A program made the position numbers and the translations under genes. Under the pieces are notes generated by a model. The model was not told where the DNA came from. It did not search any database and saw nothing but the letters and a program-made list of their open reading frames with translations. A stretch of 64,000 bases of DNA from NCBI GenBank assembly GCA_030323885.1, contig JASIRB010000122.1, positions 163,111 through 227,110 of the forward strand, in the 5' to 3' direction. Positions 12,577 to 22,357 of this stretch are shown one piece after another; within the stretch, counting starts at the first letter, position 1, and each line of letters begins with the position of its first letter. This DNA is from Branchipolynoe longqiensis. Its lineage: Eukaryota > Annelida > Polychaeta > Phyllodocida > Polynoidae.

Positions 12577-15334
12577 TATGTATAATATATATTAAACAAA
12601 GATGGCAGAGCATTAACATTTTATTCTTAGCTTGACGAAAACGCAACAGCAACATTACTTTGATTGCCCTTGAAACTGCACTTGTGTTCCTACAAGTAAA
12701 CAAGAATAGGAGACCGGACTACATGTGGATGTGGAGGTCAGGGTATCATTGACTATGTTAAGGTGGGAATGGTTACCACTTCTTTTCAACTAATGACTTT
12801 GATGTGCTTGCCGAAATTATTTGGCAAACCTTCATTTAAAATATTTCTAAAGTTAGTCATTTTGCATCAAAGTTACTCTACAATAAACTTTAGTAGATTA
12901 TAATAGGCATCATAATATAAAAAATATGCCAGAAATTAAAAAAACAACAGACAATGCTATGCACATTTAATTCCGCGCATTGAGTGAACACAGGGCGCAT
13001 TCGTGTGTTGTTGGTGCTGAGTTTAGACACACCTGGTAACCCTAGTTACGTAGCTAGGAATATGGCATGTCCCGCTAAAGCTGCCCCTTGTAGTGCCACA
13101 ATGAATGAAACCTTTGGCCGGCTACGCTACTGAAACATCTGGTGGAATTATCTTTCCCGAAATTCAAACCTGGCAGATGTCGTTCAAAAACCATTCCCCC
13201 ATATCCCCTCGTCTTCCCCAAGTGACGGGAAGAACCATTCCCCCACATCCCCTCGTCTTCCCCAAGTGATGGGAAGAACCATTCCCTCACAGCCCCTTGT
13301 CTTCCCCATGTAACGGGAAGAACCATTCCCCATAAGCAAATACGCTACAAATAGTACAATGCAATTCTCCCAAAGTTCTCCTATTCTGATACCACATTAT
13401 ATGTTTTAAATTATTTATCGACATAATAAAATATTAGTAACTGTCACCACATATAACTGGGGTATTAATGCTTCTGCACTTACAAATAACGTGTTCTGAT
13501 GAATACAATAGGTACCCCAAGAACGGGAAGAACGATTCCCCCACATCCCCTCGTCTTCCCCAAGTAACGGGAAGAACCATTCCCCACATCCCTTCGTCTT
13601 CCCCATGTAATGGGAAGAACCATTCCCTCACAGCCCCTTGCCTTCCCCAAGTAACGGGAAGAACCATTCCCCACAGCCCTTCGTCTTCCCCAAGTAATGG
13701 GAAGAACCATTCCCCACATCCCCTCGTCTTCCCCATGTAATGGGAAGAACCATTCCCCCACATCCCCTCGTCTTCCCCATCATTCCCCCACCCCCTCGTC
13801 TTCCCCAATGTAACGGAAGAACCATTCCCCGGGTTCACATCCCCTCGTCTTCCCCAGTGAAGAACCATTCCCCACACCCCTCTCTTCCCAATATGGGAAG
13901 AACCATTCCCACATCCCTCATCTTCCCAATGAACGGGAAGAACACATCCCCACATCCCCTCGTCTTCCCCAAGTGACGGGAAGAACCATTCCCCACAGCC
14001 CCTCGTCTTCCCCAAGTGACGGAAGAAACCATTCCCCCACACCACATTCCCCCATCCCCCACTTGGAAGAACCATTCCCCACAGCCCCACGTCTTCCCAA
14101 GGCCAGAGAAAACCATTCCACAGGATGTCTTCACCCAAGTAGTGACGGGAAGAAATTCCCCCACATCCCCTCGTCTTCCCCAAGTGACGGGAAGAACCAT
14201 TCCCCACATCCCTCGTCTTCCCCAAGTAACGGGAAGAACCATTGCCCCATATCCCCCACATTCACCCTCGTCTTCCCCAAGTGACGGGAAACCTTGCCAC
14301 AGCCCCTCTCTTCCCCCAATGACGGGAAGAACCCCCCACATCCCCTCGTCTCCCCAAGTGACGGAAAACCATTCCCCACACCCCTCGTCTTCCCCAAGTG
14401 ACGGGAAGAAACCATTCCCCATTCCCCCAATTCCCCCCCTCGTCTCTTCCCCAAGTGACGGGAAGAACCATTCCCCACAGTCCCTCGTCTTCCCAAGTGA
14501 CGGAAGAACCATTCCCCACATCCCCTCCTTCTCCCCAAGTGACGGGAAGAACCATTCCCCCACACCCCTCGTCTCCCCAAGTAACGGGAAAACATTCCCC
14601 CACACTTCTTCCCAAGTGACGGGAAGAACCATTCCCCAATCCCTCGTCTTCCCAAGTGACGGGAGAACCATTCCCACAGCCCCTTTCTTCCCCAAGTGAT
14701 TGGGAAAACCATTCCCCCCAGCCCCTCGTCTCCCCAAGTGACGGAAGAACCATTCCCCACCATCCCCCACCATTCAGCCACCTCGTCTTCCCCAAGTGAT
14801 GGGAAAACCATTCCCCACACGCCCCTCCCTGCAAAGATGCGTCCCTCGTCTTCCCCAAGTATGGAAGAACATTCCCCCACAGCCCTCCCCCCAGCCCCTC
14901 ATCTTCCCCAAGTGACGGGAAGAACCATTCCCCCACAGCCCCTCGTCTTCCCCAAGTAACGGGCAGGCAACAACACAACGTGGTACTGTTTTGGTAGTTT
15001 TTTGTTCAAGTCATAGCACCCATAGAGCCCAGCTGTTTGTGCCAAGTGTGGGTTGGCGCGGACTGAGCTTCTCTGGGTGACTGTTGCCAGGGTGCACCTG
15101 AAGCAGTGCTGCCTGCTCGACTCTACGCAGCGGGGTGCCGAGGTGCGGCGGTTGGTCCGCACCTTCACGCTGCACTACCTGAAGCCGGACGGCGTCCTGC
15201 TGCTCCGCCTCCTGGAGCACAACACCTCGCAGCTCATCACGCTCCACCTGCTGGCCGCCCTCTGGAGTCGCTTCAGGACGTCGCACCTACTGGAGGAGGA
15301 GGAAGCGGGCGAGAAGCAGGCACTGCACACCTAG
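3181..15334 (+). CDS. Innexin (gap-junction/hemichannel subunit), C-terminal 277 residues in five exons
   Basis: Innexins are four-pass membrane proteins that form invertebrate gap junctions. Joining 3181-3335, 4025-4196, 4704-4820, 5936-6081 and 15091-15334 gives 834 bp, exactly 278 codons including the stop, with matching phases at every junction. Exon 2 encodes TM3 (LVVKLLYVLNAVGQIVLLNAF); exon 3 has the innexin signature RFPRVTWCDF; exon 4 starts at a conserved cysteine (CVLPINLFNEKI) and continues into TM4 (FLWFWLVFVAILSVFSLLLW). The two second-loop cysteines are present. The last exon holds the YLKPDGVLLLRLL cytoplasmic block and ends in an acidic tail. TM1, the first loop and TM2 (about 130 residues) are absent, so their exons lie upstream. 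Exons are GC-rich at third positions, unlike the AT-rich introns. Paralogue identity cannot be set. Confidence 0.93.
3633..3988. mobile_element. MITE with TIR cattaaagttgcatagtccg (family Y)
   Basis: This non-autonomous element in an innexin intron has imperfect terminal inverted repeats: cattaaagttgcatagtccg at the left, and on the right strand its complement with one mismatch (cggactatgcagctttaatg). The interior is AT-rich with no open frame. Related fragments lie at about 12790-12960 (reverse), 17750-18135, 18800-19015 (reverse) and 30195-30480, sharing ccgatgg-ttt and the tttaatttgaagtaa block. No target duplication was resolved and no superfamily is assigned. Confidence 0.75.
4025..4196 (+). 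CDS. Innexin exon b (TM3)
   Basis: 172 bp with acceptor tgtgacag and donor ctggag/gttcgc, which is a weak donor beyond the GT. It encodes the end of the loop, TM3 and the start of the second extracellular loop (RIYGLE). The weak donor was chosen because it gives phase 0 and restores the family's YGxEV motif with the next exon's first codon. Confidence 0.88.
4704..4820 (+). CDS. Innexin exon c (extracellular loop 2)
   Basis: 117 bp, 39 codons, phase 0 at both ends. Acceptor catacgcag, donor gtgcag/gtatgt. It carries FPRVTWCDF, the strongest single innexin signature, with the first second-loop cysteine. Confidence 0.92.
4821..5935 (+). other. Innexin intron with C-rich tract and source of a duplicated block
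   Basis: This intron has a C-rich, low-complexity stretch near 5040-5110 and otherwise AT-rich sequence. The block 5362-5550 recurs with about one mismatch at 13332-13520. No coding potential is seen. Confidence 0.7.
5362..5550 (+). repeat. 189-bp block duplicated into the next intron (copy 1)
   Basis: From ataagcaaatacgctacaaa to caataggtaccccaa. The same 189 bases, in the same orientation, occur at 13332-13520 with a single visible difference (atcaac against atcgac). No TIR or poly(A) tail suggests a transposon. Confidence 0.9.
5936..6081 (+). CDS. Innexin exon d (TM4)
   Basis: 146 bp with acceptor ctcgttgcag and donor tcaa/gtgagt. It opens with the second loop cysteine (CVLPIN), then FNEKIFIFLWFW and TM4, then FYYDRVDYIK at the cytoplasmic face. 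It ends two bases into the K codon. Confidence 0.93.
6649..6656 (+). promoter_or_regulatory. TATA box of the Harbinger first gene
   Basis: The sequence gggtataaatacc lies directly before the ATG of the plus-strand open frame at 6661 and just inside the subterminal repeats. The spacing to a second in-frame ATG at 6694 would suit a TATA promoter better than the ATG at 6661. Confidence 0.5.
6661..8418 (+). pseudogene. Harbinger MADF/Myb-like partner protein, broken
   Basis: The first part (6661 on) encodes a Ser/Pro/His-rich N-terminus and a basic KKKRVKK stretch. In the +1 frame from about 7121 lies a MADF-type DNA-binding domain (EEDQMLNFLQENPVIWN, then RKGKMWEDQANRMG). A frameshift is therefore needed between 7102 and 7121. 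The domain has a TGA at 7277-7279 where a Trp is expected (QK-stop-F). An intron fits 7430-7678 (donor gtaagt, acceptor tcatgcag, phase 0); the next exon has a TAG at about 7730 and a further frameshift near 7955 before MTMPEERFVHTG and an Ala-rich tail. In Harbinger systems this partner assists the transposase. This copy cannot make it. Confidence 0.75.
8681..9689. other. Non-coding interior of the Harbinger element
   Basis: AT-rich sequence with repeated tgtagatatgta words after 8680, and a pyrimidine-rich (CT/CCCTCT) low-complexity tract at about 9005-9170. This is the convergent 3' space between the two element genes. No gene is seen. Confidence 0.7.
9690..10799 (-). CDS. Harbinger DDE transposase (DDE_Tnp_4/HARBI1-like), intact
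   Basis: 369 residues from the ATG at 10799; the frame stays open to 10889, but a TATA box at about 10846-10855 argues for the internal start MDVQTL. The catalytic core shows GTMDGKDIACRCP (first Asp), LALVDVFIWADLG (second Asp), GSASDAQIYNES, and SRARRVVENDFGILANRF (the Glu). The helix-turn-helix-like region PALKIALTLQHLASG precedes the core. Length and motif order match Harbinger transposases, which cut at the TIRs and make 3-bp duplications. No stop or frameshift is visible, in contrast to the partner gene. Transcription would be antisense to the innexin gene. Confidence 0.93.
   Translation of the reverse strand: MDVQTLHLQFQHQYRIAPYQHELSLYLMVLLAARLQRRRRRQRQTMWVTPWIGRWAQFGLYDKLMVQLRSEDTVSFVNFMRMPPQLFDEIVARVGQWIKKKRTTYRVALEPALKIALTLQHLASGNKYSSMKFGWRVPHNTQSLIVCEVCQALVNEYLDEVMTCPTTPQGWRAIADQFLEKWNFSHTCGTMDGKDIACRCPPKSGTLYYNYKGFYSVILLALVDVFIWADLGGMGSASDAQIYNESELKAGTEGGTMGFLHPELIVDGQKDVPYFLISDDAFALRRTMMKLYSRRGLTNEERLFNYRLSRARRVVENDFGILANRFQVLLNTMQHHPSTMKVIITACMVVHNLMRMRYPALQNQQLDRP
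10846..10855 (-). promoter_or_regulatory. TATA box of the Harbinger transposase
   Basis: On the minus strand cagtatataaaggcacc lies about 50 bp upstream of the ATG at 10799. It favours that start over the longer open frame. Confidence 0.6.
11872..11884 (-). promoter_or_regulatory. CTCF-core-like motif
   Basis: cgccacctagtgg is a full match to the reverse complement of the bilaterian CTCF core (CCASYAGRKGGCR). It sits in a GC-rich island of otherwise AT-rich intron; a second ggtggcgccacc palindrome lies about 70 bp away. Sequence match only; occupancy is inference. Confidence 0.4.
12528..12572. repeat. (TA)n microsatellite
   Basis: An uninterrupted run of ta repeats flanked by tatgtgtata imperfect units. 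Confidence 0.9.
13190..14965. repeat. ~44-bp minisatellite in the innexin last intron
   Basis: About 35-40 copies of ccccaagtgacgggaagaac followed by cattcccccacatcccctcgtctt. Units before about 13800 are regular; from about 13800 to 14900 many units lose single bases, mostly within C, G or A runs. The array is interrupted at 13332-13520 by the block copied from 5362-5550. Open frames across it on both strands reflect lack of stops in the unit. Confidence 0.93.
13332..13520 (+). repeat. 189-bp block duplicated from 5362-5550 (copy 2)
   Basis: Inserted inside the 44-bp minisatellite. The left joint is cattcccc/ataagc and the right joint ggtaccccaa/gaacggg. The block's terminal ccccaa coincides with the satellite's own ccccaag, suggesting a microhomology joint and not transposition. 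Confidence 0.9.
15091..15334 (+). CDS. Innexin last exon (cytoplasmic tail and stop)
   Basis: 244 bp. Its first G completes the K codon of exon d. It encodes the post-TM4 helices (FTLHYLKPDGVLLLRLLEHN), the ALW block and an E-rich tail ending in LHT and TAG. A polyadenylation signal aataaa lies at 15482-15487, about 150 bp past the stop, which fits the 3' UTR. Confidence 0.92.
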
Positions 15335-15481
15335 GGGAGACTGCTTCCATGTGCAACAAACACTCATTGGTGCATTGGTGTCAGTGGTACCCTGCTGAGG
15401 TTAGCTGCCGCCAGCTTCATATGGAACCGTAGTACGCTGTCACAGCTCCAGTTCGGCTGTTTCCACATTTGTAACCATGAC

Positions 15482-15487
15482 AATAAA
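15482..15487 (+). terminator. Likely innexin polyadenylation signal
   Basis: Canonical AATAAA hexamer 148 bp past the innexin stop, in AT-rich sequence. Inferred from position only. Confidence 0.6.
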
Positions 15488-15639
15488 CTATGTAGCATAC
15501 TAACACTAACTTTCCCTTGGAAACAATCAAACGTAACGAGTGCAGGCCTCTATTTATAATGGGGTTTTATTTGTTATTTCATGAGATATTCCGTATATTC
15601 AATTTATTCAATAAATTCACAAACAATTAAATCAATTGT

Positions 15640-15715
15640 CTTAATTAGGTGGGGGTGGAGGTGGTGGTGGTGGTGGTGGGGTTTGGGGTGGGGGTGGGGG
15701 TGGGAGCATCTTGTT
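15640..15715. repeat. G-rich (GGT/GGGT)n low-complexity tract
   Basis: Runs of gggggt and ggtggt on the plus strand just past the innexin 3' end. Repeated G-runs could form a quadruplex; no gene is seen. Confidence 0.8.
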
Positions 15716-15770
15716 AGCAAGCCTCGAGGCGCTGCTACTACTGATACAATTCATACGGCATGACACAAGC

Positions 15771-16401
15771 AGAGAGCGTGTATATAAACAGATGAGAGGG
15801 ACAACTCCCGCGAAAAACGGTAACACAGGCTACAGTGGCGTTCCTGGCGGTTAGTGTTGAACAAGCCTTGAGTTTGCCGGTACGCTCAGTGCAAAACATT
15901 TGTTTTTATTCAAAATTAATAGAAATCCAGAACCCTAACCTTATAAATTCAATATAATCTTGTTGGTAAACATGTTTTCTATATGTGTACTAAGCGGCTT
16001 GTTTCTATTTGGTGTAGTTTTAGAGATATTTCACTTTTTCTGTAGGAAGATTGCACACGACCATTGACAATGCCTTGAGTTTGCCGTACGCGTAGTGAAA
16101 AACGTCAGTTTTATTCCAAATTAATAGAAATCCAGAACCCTAACCATATCAATTTAATATAATCTTGTTGGTAAACATGTTTTCTATGTGTATTCCAATC
16201 AGTTTGTTTCTAGGTGGTGTAGTTTTAGAGATATTTCACTTTTTCTGGATGAAGATTGCACACGACCATTGACAATGCCTTGAGTTTGACAGCTGTGTCA
16301 TATACTGTTCAACAACCACCACTTGGAGCGCCACAGTCGGCAGATGTTACATGCTCTAGTATGGGAGTTGTCCCTCTCATCTGTTTATATACACGCTCTC
16401 T
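15771..16401. mobile_element. 631-bp TIR element with 9-bp target duplication and tandem core
   Basis: 39-bp perfect terminal inverted repeats (starting agagagcgtgtatataaaca) at 15771-15809 and 16363-16401. Both ends are flanked by the direct repeat gacacaagc (15762-15770 and 16402-16410). A 9-bp duplication with TIRs points to the Mutator-like (MULE) superfamily. The interior is about two copies of a ~205-bp monomer (ccttgagtttgcc..., caaaattaatagaaatc, gtagttttagagatatttc). The same monomer recurs between different TIRs at 47315-47820 and 61316-61821. No coding sequence. Confidence 0.88.
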
Positions 16402-16450
16402 GACACAAGCCTTGAATACACCATGCCAAACAGAACTCAGATTCCTTCTA

Positions 16451-16643
16451 CAGTAAAGCCTCCCTAACCGACCACCTCCACTGAACGACCACTCCCCTAT
16501 ATCGTTCGCTTTATTTGGGTCCTAAACGATCGCCCATATAATACCATTGTACCAATTAAAAAAACCTCTCTAAACCGACCACCTCCCTAAATGGACCATT
16601 TAAAGTCGGTCCCATGGTCGGTCGGTTTAGAGAGGTTTTACTG
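16451..16643. mobile_element. Pogo/Tigger-like MITE, 193 bp
   Basis: TIRs cagtaaagcctccctaaccg and its complement with three mismatches, ending ggttttactg, flanked by TA on both sides as for Tc1/mariner elements. An internal aaacctctctaaaccgacc copy repeats the terminal word. Non-coding. Confidence 0.85.
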
Positions 16644-16659
16644 TATATCAGTATGTTTA

Positions 16660-17623
16660 TATGGGTCGTTTCATGGTAAATGGGGCCAAAGTGTGACATG
16701 AGGGTCAACAATGAATATTGTGTATTTTCCAAATGCTTTCACTGAGTAGCCAACTCTTGTCCATATATATCCTGGTAATGTGAAGGAAAAGATAGTTGAG
16801 GTTACCATTCTGTCAGAAAAGCAAGAAATAATTGAGTAGCCAGCCCTAAGTGTGGACTTATTAATCACTAACTGTGGATTTATTAATCAAATCAATTATT
16901 TAATCAAATTTATTGCATGAAACAATTAATTTTTACATTGTGATCCGCTAAGTATAGAAATGCACTGTAAAGAAATCTGCAAAGGATGGTTATATCTTTC
17001 TCAGTTTTGAGTTGTGGATGTAACAGAATAGAAAGGGACACCAACAATAATATGGAACTTCAATATCTTTTCATAAAGCTTTGTAGAAAAATTATATTAC
17101 TAGTGATGGTTCTAGAAAACAGCCTTACACATGCAACAATAGCAACTGTTATTTTTTACTGAAGCTCTGGTATTCCCAGAATAACATATTTCCTAATTTA
17201 ACAAGCATGGGACAAGCAGGGGACACGACAGTTACGTCCAGAACCAGTTTAATCACCCTGGAATATTAGATATAAAAAATATATATGCATGCAAAATGAA
17301 TATTTATTTCAAGTAAGAGTCTTTTATTATTTCATTGACTAACATGTAACATTCTAGGCAAAATAAAGGTCTAGTAGGCTGTAGAAAAGTCCAAATTCTC
17401 CATGTCACAAATTAATGCCTTTAAAATACAATATTTTTGGAATGAACATCTTGGCTTTTTTTTACTATGTCACATTATGTCTTAATCCTTTTCATATCTA
17501 TCTCTCCAAAGTGTAGGATACCAGTTCTATAAAGAAAATACCTCCTCTACTCTTTCCATAATTGTTTTTGACAATTACATACTGAAAAGTACATTGGCCA
17601 CATTTGCCATGAAGCGACCCATA
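16660..17623. mobile_element. MITE of about 960 bp with TIR tatgggtcgtttcatggtaa
   Basis: Left end tatgggtcgtttcatggtaa; right end, reversed, reads tatgggtcgcttcatggcaa. About 28 bp pair with three mismatches. The AT-rich interior has no open frame. No clear target duplication was found, so the superfamily is unknown. Confidence 0.7.
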
Positions 17624-20255
17624 TTTGTTCTGTAAGATAAAACATAACTGGGAGACATTACACATTATAATCGGTCAGGCACGGTTGGATTCACCCAAGT
17701 TTGCAAGCATGGGTTATTGTATTAACTGAACTGCATGTAACTAATATATGTATTAAAGCTGCAATAATCCGATGAATGTGTCAACATTTCGAAATCAAAA
17801 CACTTATGTACACTTGAACCTACATATCCAACTTAGATACTGATGCAATCATTAAGCATTTGTTGATTCATAGAAGGGAACACTCAATTTGTTAGAACCT
17901 GTTTCTGCTGAAGCCTTTGTGGTAAGAAATTTGACAAGCACGCCAACATTAAAGTTGCATATTCCGATGGCTTTCAAATTGTTGCCTCCTTTTTGAGATA
18001 AATATATTAGGTTGACCATTACAATCTGATATTCAATATTCCGGAGTAACTTTGATGAAAAGTGGCTAGATTTGGAGTAATTTGAACTGAAAGAACACAA
18101 TATAATTTCGGCAAGCTTGCCAAAAGTCCTGTAGTTATGCTCTAGATTGCCATCTCATGATGGTCATGTGATGTGAGTTTACCTAGTAATGTGTAGGTAG
18201 TCTGGTCCCCTATCATTTTCTACTGGCCAAGTCAGGTTCATCCACCTAGTAAGTGTCATCTGCCCCCCCCCCCCCCTGCTGTTCCCTCACACACACTGTG
18301 CCCAGTGATTGTGTGTGTTGGTGGTGGTGGGGGGGGGGGGCAGTTGACTGTATCTGGTGTGTATCCTATTAGCACACTCCCAGAACTATCCCCTGTAGGT
18401 GATGGTGGGGATTGAGGGGTTGGGGGGGGGGGGAGGGGTAATTGCGAGGCATGGGTGTGTGGAAGGGTGTGTGGAAGGGAGGCCAGAAGCTTGTATCAGG
18501 GTGTGTGTGTGGGGGGGGGGGGTTCTGTGGAAGTGGGTGGTTGGGTGGAGTGCAATCAAACTCCCATTATATGTCCTGGAACCTGACTAAAGCCATATAT
18601 GGTACTGGGAATGAGGGAACTCTATTTATGTCATGAGATTGACCTAATTAGTTAATGGCCTCCCTGTTTAATGGATTTCTCAAAGCAGATGTCCACAGGG
18701 ATGAGGTAGTAAATTCACTGATTATTCTGTATATGCTGTCCCAAATCATTAGTTAATGCACCAATGTCTAAGTTCGATATATAGAATTAAATGTATGTAA
18801 GTGCTTTGGTTTAGGGAAATATATATTTCATCCGACCATGCAACTTTAATTTGCCATCCTTTCACTTCAAATATCTCCTAAGTTCGCCATTTTAAATCAA
18901 AGTTACTTCAAGTTAAGGCAGGGTAGATTATAATGATCAACCTAATATATTTATCTAAATTTCTGTTTTACAGAAACTCAAAACCATAGGACTAGGCAAC
19001 TTTAAGTGTACAGTGGTAGCAACGTTGAGCTGTTATCATGCACATGGCCAGCATGTTCGTATACATACGGGCACTTAATGCAAGTCACACTAGGTAACTA
19101 ACGCAGACGTGATGAATTCATGCCTTGGTGACCATGTTGCTTTGAAATGCAGCCGTCAGGACTCGCTGACATCGTGCGATGACGTCACACTATACTGACG
19201 TCAGCACATCCGTAGTAGTGTTCCTGCGGGCCGCAGCCCACACAACAACCGCCCCCGCCGGCCTCTCATCCCCATCGGTTACCTAAGGAGCAAATTGCAA
19301 TCAAACAGCGGTACACTGAGTTCCTATTGCCGATTATCAGCTACATCATTACAAAGCCACTCCTCCACCTTTGTTTACACGGCCATTTTACACCATAAGC
19401 TTAGTTAAAAGGTACACTCCTATCCAAAGTAGGGGTTCATGACAACCCTGCTTAAAATCGAGCAACAACTGTTTCCGTAGAAACTAATTATGGAGGTGGT
19501 GGTTCCAGTGTGCAGTGTTAAATCTATACTGGCACAGAAATGGGAGAGAATGCAAAAAGACAAGATGGGTGACCACAGAATGCACTCGGTTTGATTGGTT
19601 AAGTATATTAAGCTACCTGGTTTATTATATTCTTCAATTCAAAAGTAGTGGGTATATATTAAGAGCTATGTAAAGAATATATTTTGCTTCTTAAATTAAG
19701 AATTTCATTGGTCATTTCCATTAGTTATGCCAACACACCCACCCACATATATATATACTCTATATATACGCCCGTATATACAAGTGTAGGGATAGCTAGA
19801 TGGCTGCACTGTGCGTGGCTCGGCCGGTAGTAAGGGTTCTGATCTCTAGGTGGCGCGCGGCGCTGGTCCTCGCCGGCTGTCAGGGCTCTGGGCGTCACTG
19901 CCTGCCCAACCTGCGCCGCGGACACACTAGCTCCCTTTTTAATTTTTGTTATTGAGGCTGTATTTATACTGTCCATAGCATGTAAGCCCGGGTACCCAGG
20001 CTTGTTTTCAATGCTGGCCAGCTGTAGTTTTGGTGTTGTCTTACCAAGCAGTAGCAGATAGATAGTCTGTTGGTATGTTTGGTAGTCTATGTTAGTTTTT
20101 TTGGGGCCCTCTTGGCATTGTATGTTTGTTCTATTCTTATTACTATTACTTCGATTGTGATAGTCGATCTGGGTCGGAGTTTTGATGTCGGAGAGTTTTT
20201 GCGGAGTGTGTGAGGATATTCATTCGGGGGCCGTCAATGAACATATATATATATA
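17624..20255. other. Non-coding region with simple repeats and old MITE pieces
   Basis: Contains family-Y MITE fragments (17750-18135 and, reversed, 18800-19015), poly-C and poly-G tracts at 18260-18345 and 18420-18530, and a dispersed repeat at about 19940-20240. That repeat (ggctgtatttatactg, caggcttgttttcaatgctg) recurs around the RTE insertion at 31250 and 33825. A GC-rich segment lies at 19140-19270. No gene is supported. Confidence 0.6.
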
Positions 20256-20996
20256 TTTTACCTCGGTATACCGCCTCTGGCTAGCCGCAGGCTAGGGAGA
20301 AGGAAGCACATCCGGGTCCAGCAATTAGCATAAGTGACTCACAACGGGAGGACGTTTGTGAGTTGCTCCAACAGGATTTATCTACTAAGACTACTTATTC
20401 ACAAAGTAAGTAATGGAAACTTAGTTTAAATTGTTTATGATGCATTATAGCATCACATTATGAAAGTTCAGAACTTTCTCAGGTCCCTTTTGGACTTTGT
20501 ACGTGTTTCTTACTTGAGGATAGAACACTGGGTGCCGCTGGCACGAACGAAACCGATAGTCCTTTGTTCTATCGAAACCTGTTTTTGAGACAGGGAGAAA
20601 TGGTAACCCGAGTTGCTCATTTCCTAAGAAAATTCTCCCGGATCCTAATAGAGGATGATGTTGGGGATGCTTCTGGGTGTCTTTTATAGACACCCCAGAC
20701 GGGTTTTAAGGCGAACCTCCAAGTTTCGTAATATTTTCTCTAACTTGCTGGCGTTGTAGCCGCGGGTGGGAGAAGTGTACGGAACAGAGAGAGTGGGCGA
20801 TCTAAGGATCGACTCCCCCCGTTTGGTTGGTTTCGTTACCATGCACCTACGGCAAACTTTAGCTTCACGCCTGTACTGAAACGTTGTAATACACGTAGCT
20901 CTGTACCTTATACCTCAACCCAGTTTACTGGTTTACACATTGTGTAGTTGAGATGATTCCGGTTTAAGTAACACCCATTTGTTGTTACAGAAACCG

Positions 20997-22319
20997 ATGG
21001 CCACTCGGCGGAATAAGCCGCCCGCGGCAGCCATGGGCATTGCCCCTCCGGATTACGATTCGTGACCAGCTGCTACGGCTCCGCCGTCCCCACAGCCCGG
21101 GGCCCAGACGTCCGACCGGGACAGTGACCAACCACCTCAACCTAAAGGTTGGGAGGAAAAGATGGCAAAAATGATGGAAGAAAAGATGCGCCAATTCCAG
21201 GCTCATTCCTTTTCGGGCCCTTCCCAAATCCCTGATGAGGATTGGGAAGATTTTTCCGATGATGAGGAAGATACGCTTTCGGCCACTGAGGTTACGAAAC
21301 CGAAAGCGCGCAGCAAGAAACGCCGCACAGTGAGCAGCTCGGGTGATGAATTCACCAAGGAGTCTAACGCTAAAAGATCCAAGAAATCTAAGAAAAAGAA
21401 AAAGAAGAAAGACTCGTCCTCGGACTCGTCAGAGGACTCCTCATCCACAGACTCAGATTCCGAAACGGAACGCACTGGGGTTTACGCCAAAATAGGCGCT
21501 AAGGTCGGTAAGAAAATTATCAAAAAGAAGGCAAAGAAGGTTCGTACTACAACCATGATGAGAAAAACTGTTAATGGCCACTTTACCACCTTCAAACCGG
21601 CTGAGGTCATTAACAAATTGACCGAACAGATATCCGGGATCAAAGGTATCCCCGCAACGGTTAGTAAGGAGATGGATGCTGGCATCCATCTTTCAGACGA
21701 ACGTCGCCGCTATGAAACTGCCCTATGTTTAATCCATAAGGCAGTTTTGGGGTCTTTGACTTCGATTATCCCGGTCGCTAACCGCATGCAAACCGAGAAT
21801 AAGTTCTCGTCTTTGGCCCGTGTAATGGACAGGGGCATTGCCTTGCTCGCTGCGGCGAGCAACTACATGATGCATCGCAGGTTCGAAAACGTGTTCAAAT
21901 CCGTCACTACAGACGCTGGGAAAGAAGTCGCCAGGTCAAAGAAAGTGACGGATAATGACGGCAAGGAATACACGGTGTATTCGGGACCTACCCCCATCAA
22001 AGGCAAACCTCTGGACAAGTCCAAGATGTTCGGGGGTCAGCTCGCCTACCTTTACAAGCAAGTAGAAGTAGACAATAAGAGTGCCAAGAACACGGAACAG
22101 AAGGGCCGTAAATTCCAAAACCCCCTCGGGTTCAGGCGAAACCGGACGGATTTTCGCTACAGACGAGGAGGAAGGCCGTTCAGGGGTGGACCATCCTTCG
22201 GATACAGCCAGAGGGGAAGAGGTCGAGGCGACAGACAACCCTCAAACTGGAATGACAACCGCGGTTACAGAAGGGATTTTGTTCCCAAACCACAGTTCCC
22301 CAAGCCAGGGAACAAGTAG
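20997..22319 (+). pseudogene. DIRS ORF1 (gag-like), one nonsense codon
   Basis: The natural start appears to be the ATG at 20997 (MATRRNKPPAAAMG). A TGA at 21063-21065 interrupts it after 22 codons, consistent with CGA decay at a CpG, and the frame then runs open to 22319. The open part encodes an acidic/Lys-rich linker (KKSKKKKKKKDSSSDSS), a helical domain (EKFSSLARVMDRGIALLAA-like) and an RGG-type basic tail (RRGGRPFRGG, RGRGRGDRQ) suited to nucleic acid binding. A downstream ATG at 21162 could still give a 385-residue protein. Confidence 0.8.
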
Positions 22320-22357
22320 AAAACGCCACACAAACAATTCAGCCTCCTGGCCCTGAA

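Larger units (their letters stand above)
11293..13180. other. AT-rich intron segment
   Basis: No coding potential is seen. It holds a CTCF-like site at 11872-11884, a (TA)n tract at 12528-12572 and a reversed fragment of MITE family Y at about 12790-12960. Confidence 0.6.
6082..15090 (+). other. Innexin last intron (9 kb) loaded with repeats
   Basis: The intron is bounded by gtgagt and tgttgccag. It holds the Harbinger element at 6240-11292, an AT-rich stretch with a CTCF-like site and a (TA)n tract, the ~44-bp minisatellite at 13190-14965, and a 189-bp copy of intron sequence from 5362-5550. The other visible introns are 0.5-1.1 kb, so insertions account for most of its length. Confidence 0.85.

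Noticed and set aside
13434..14978. Gly/Trp-rich frames on the minus strand of the 44-bp array
   Set aside because: Satellite translation; overlapping frames are all open and broken only by indels.
19790..19960. SINE or small exon in a GC-rich patch
   Set aside because: No box B, no splice sites that keep an open frame, and no recognisable protein.
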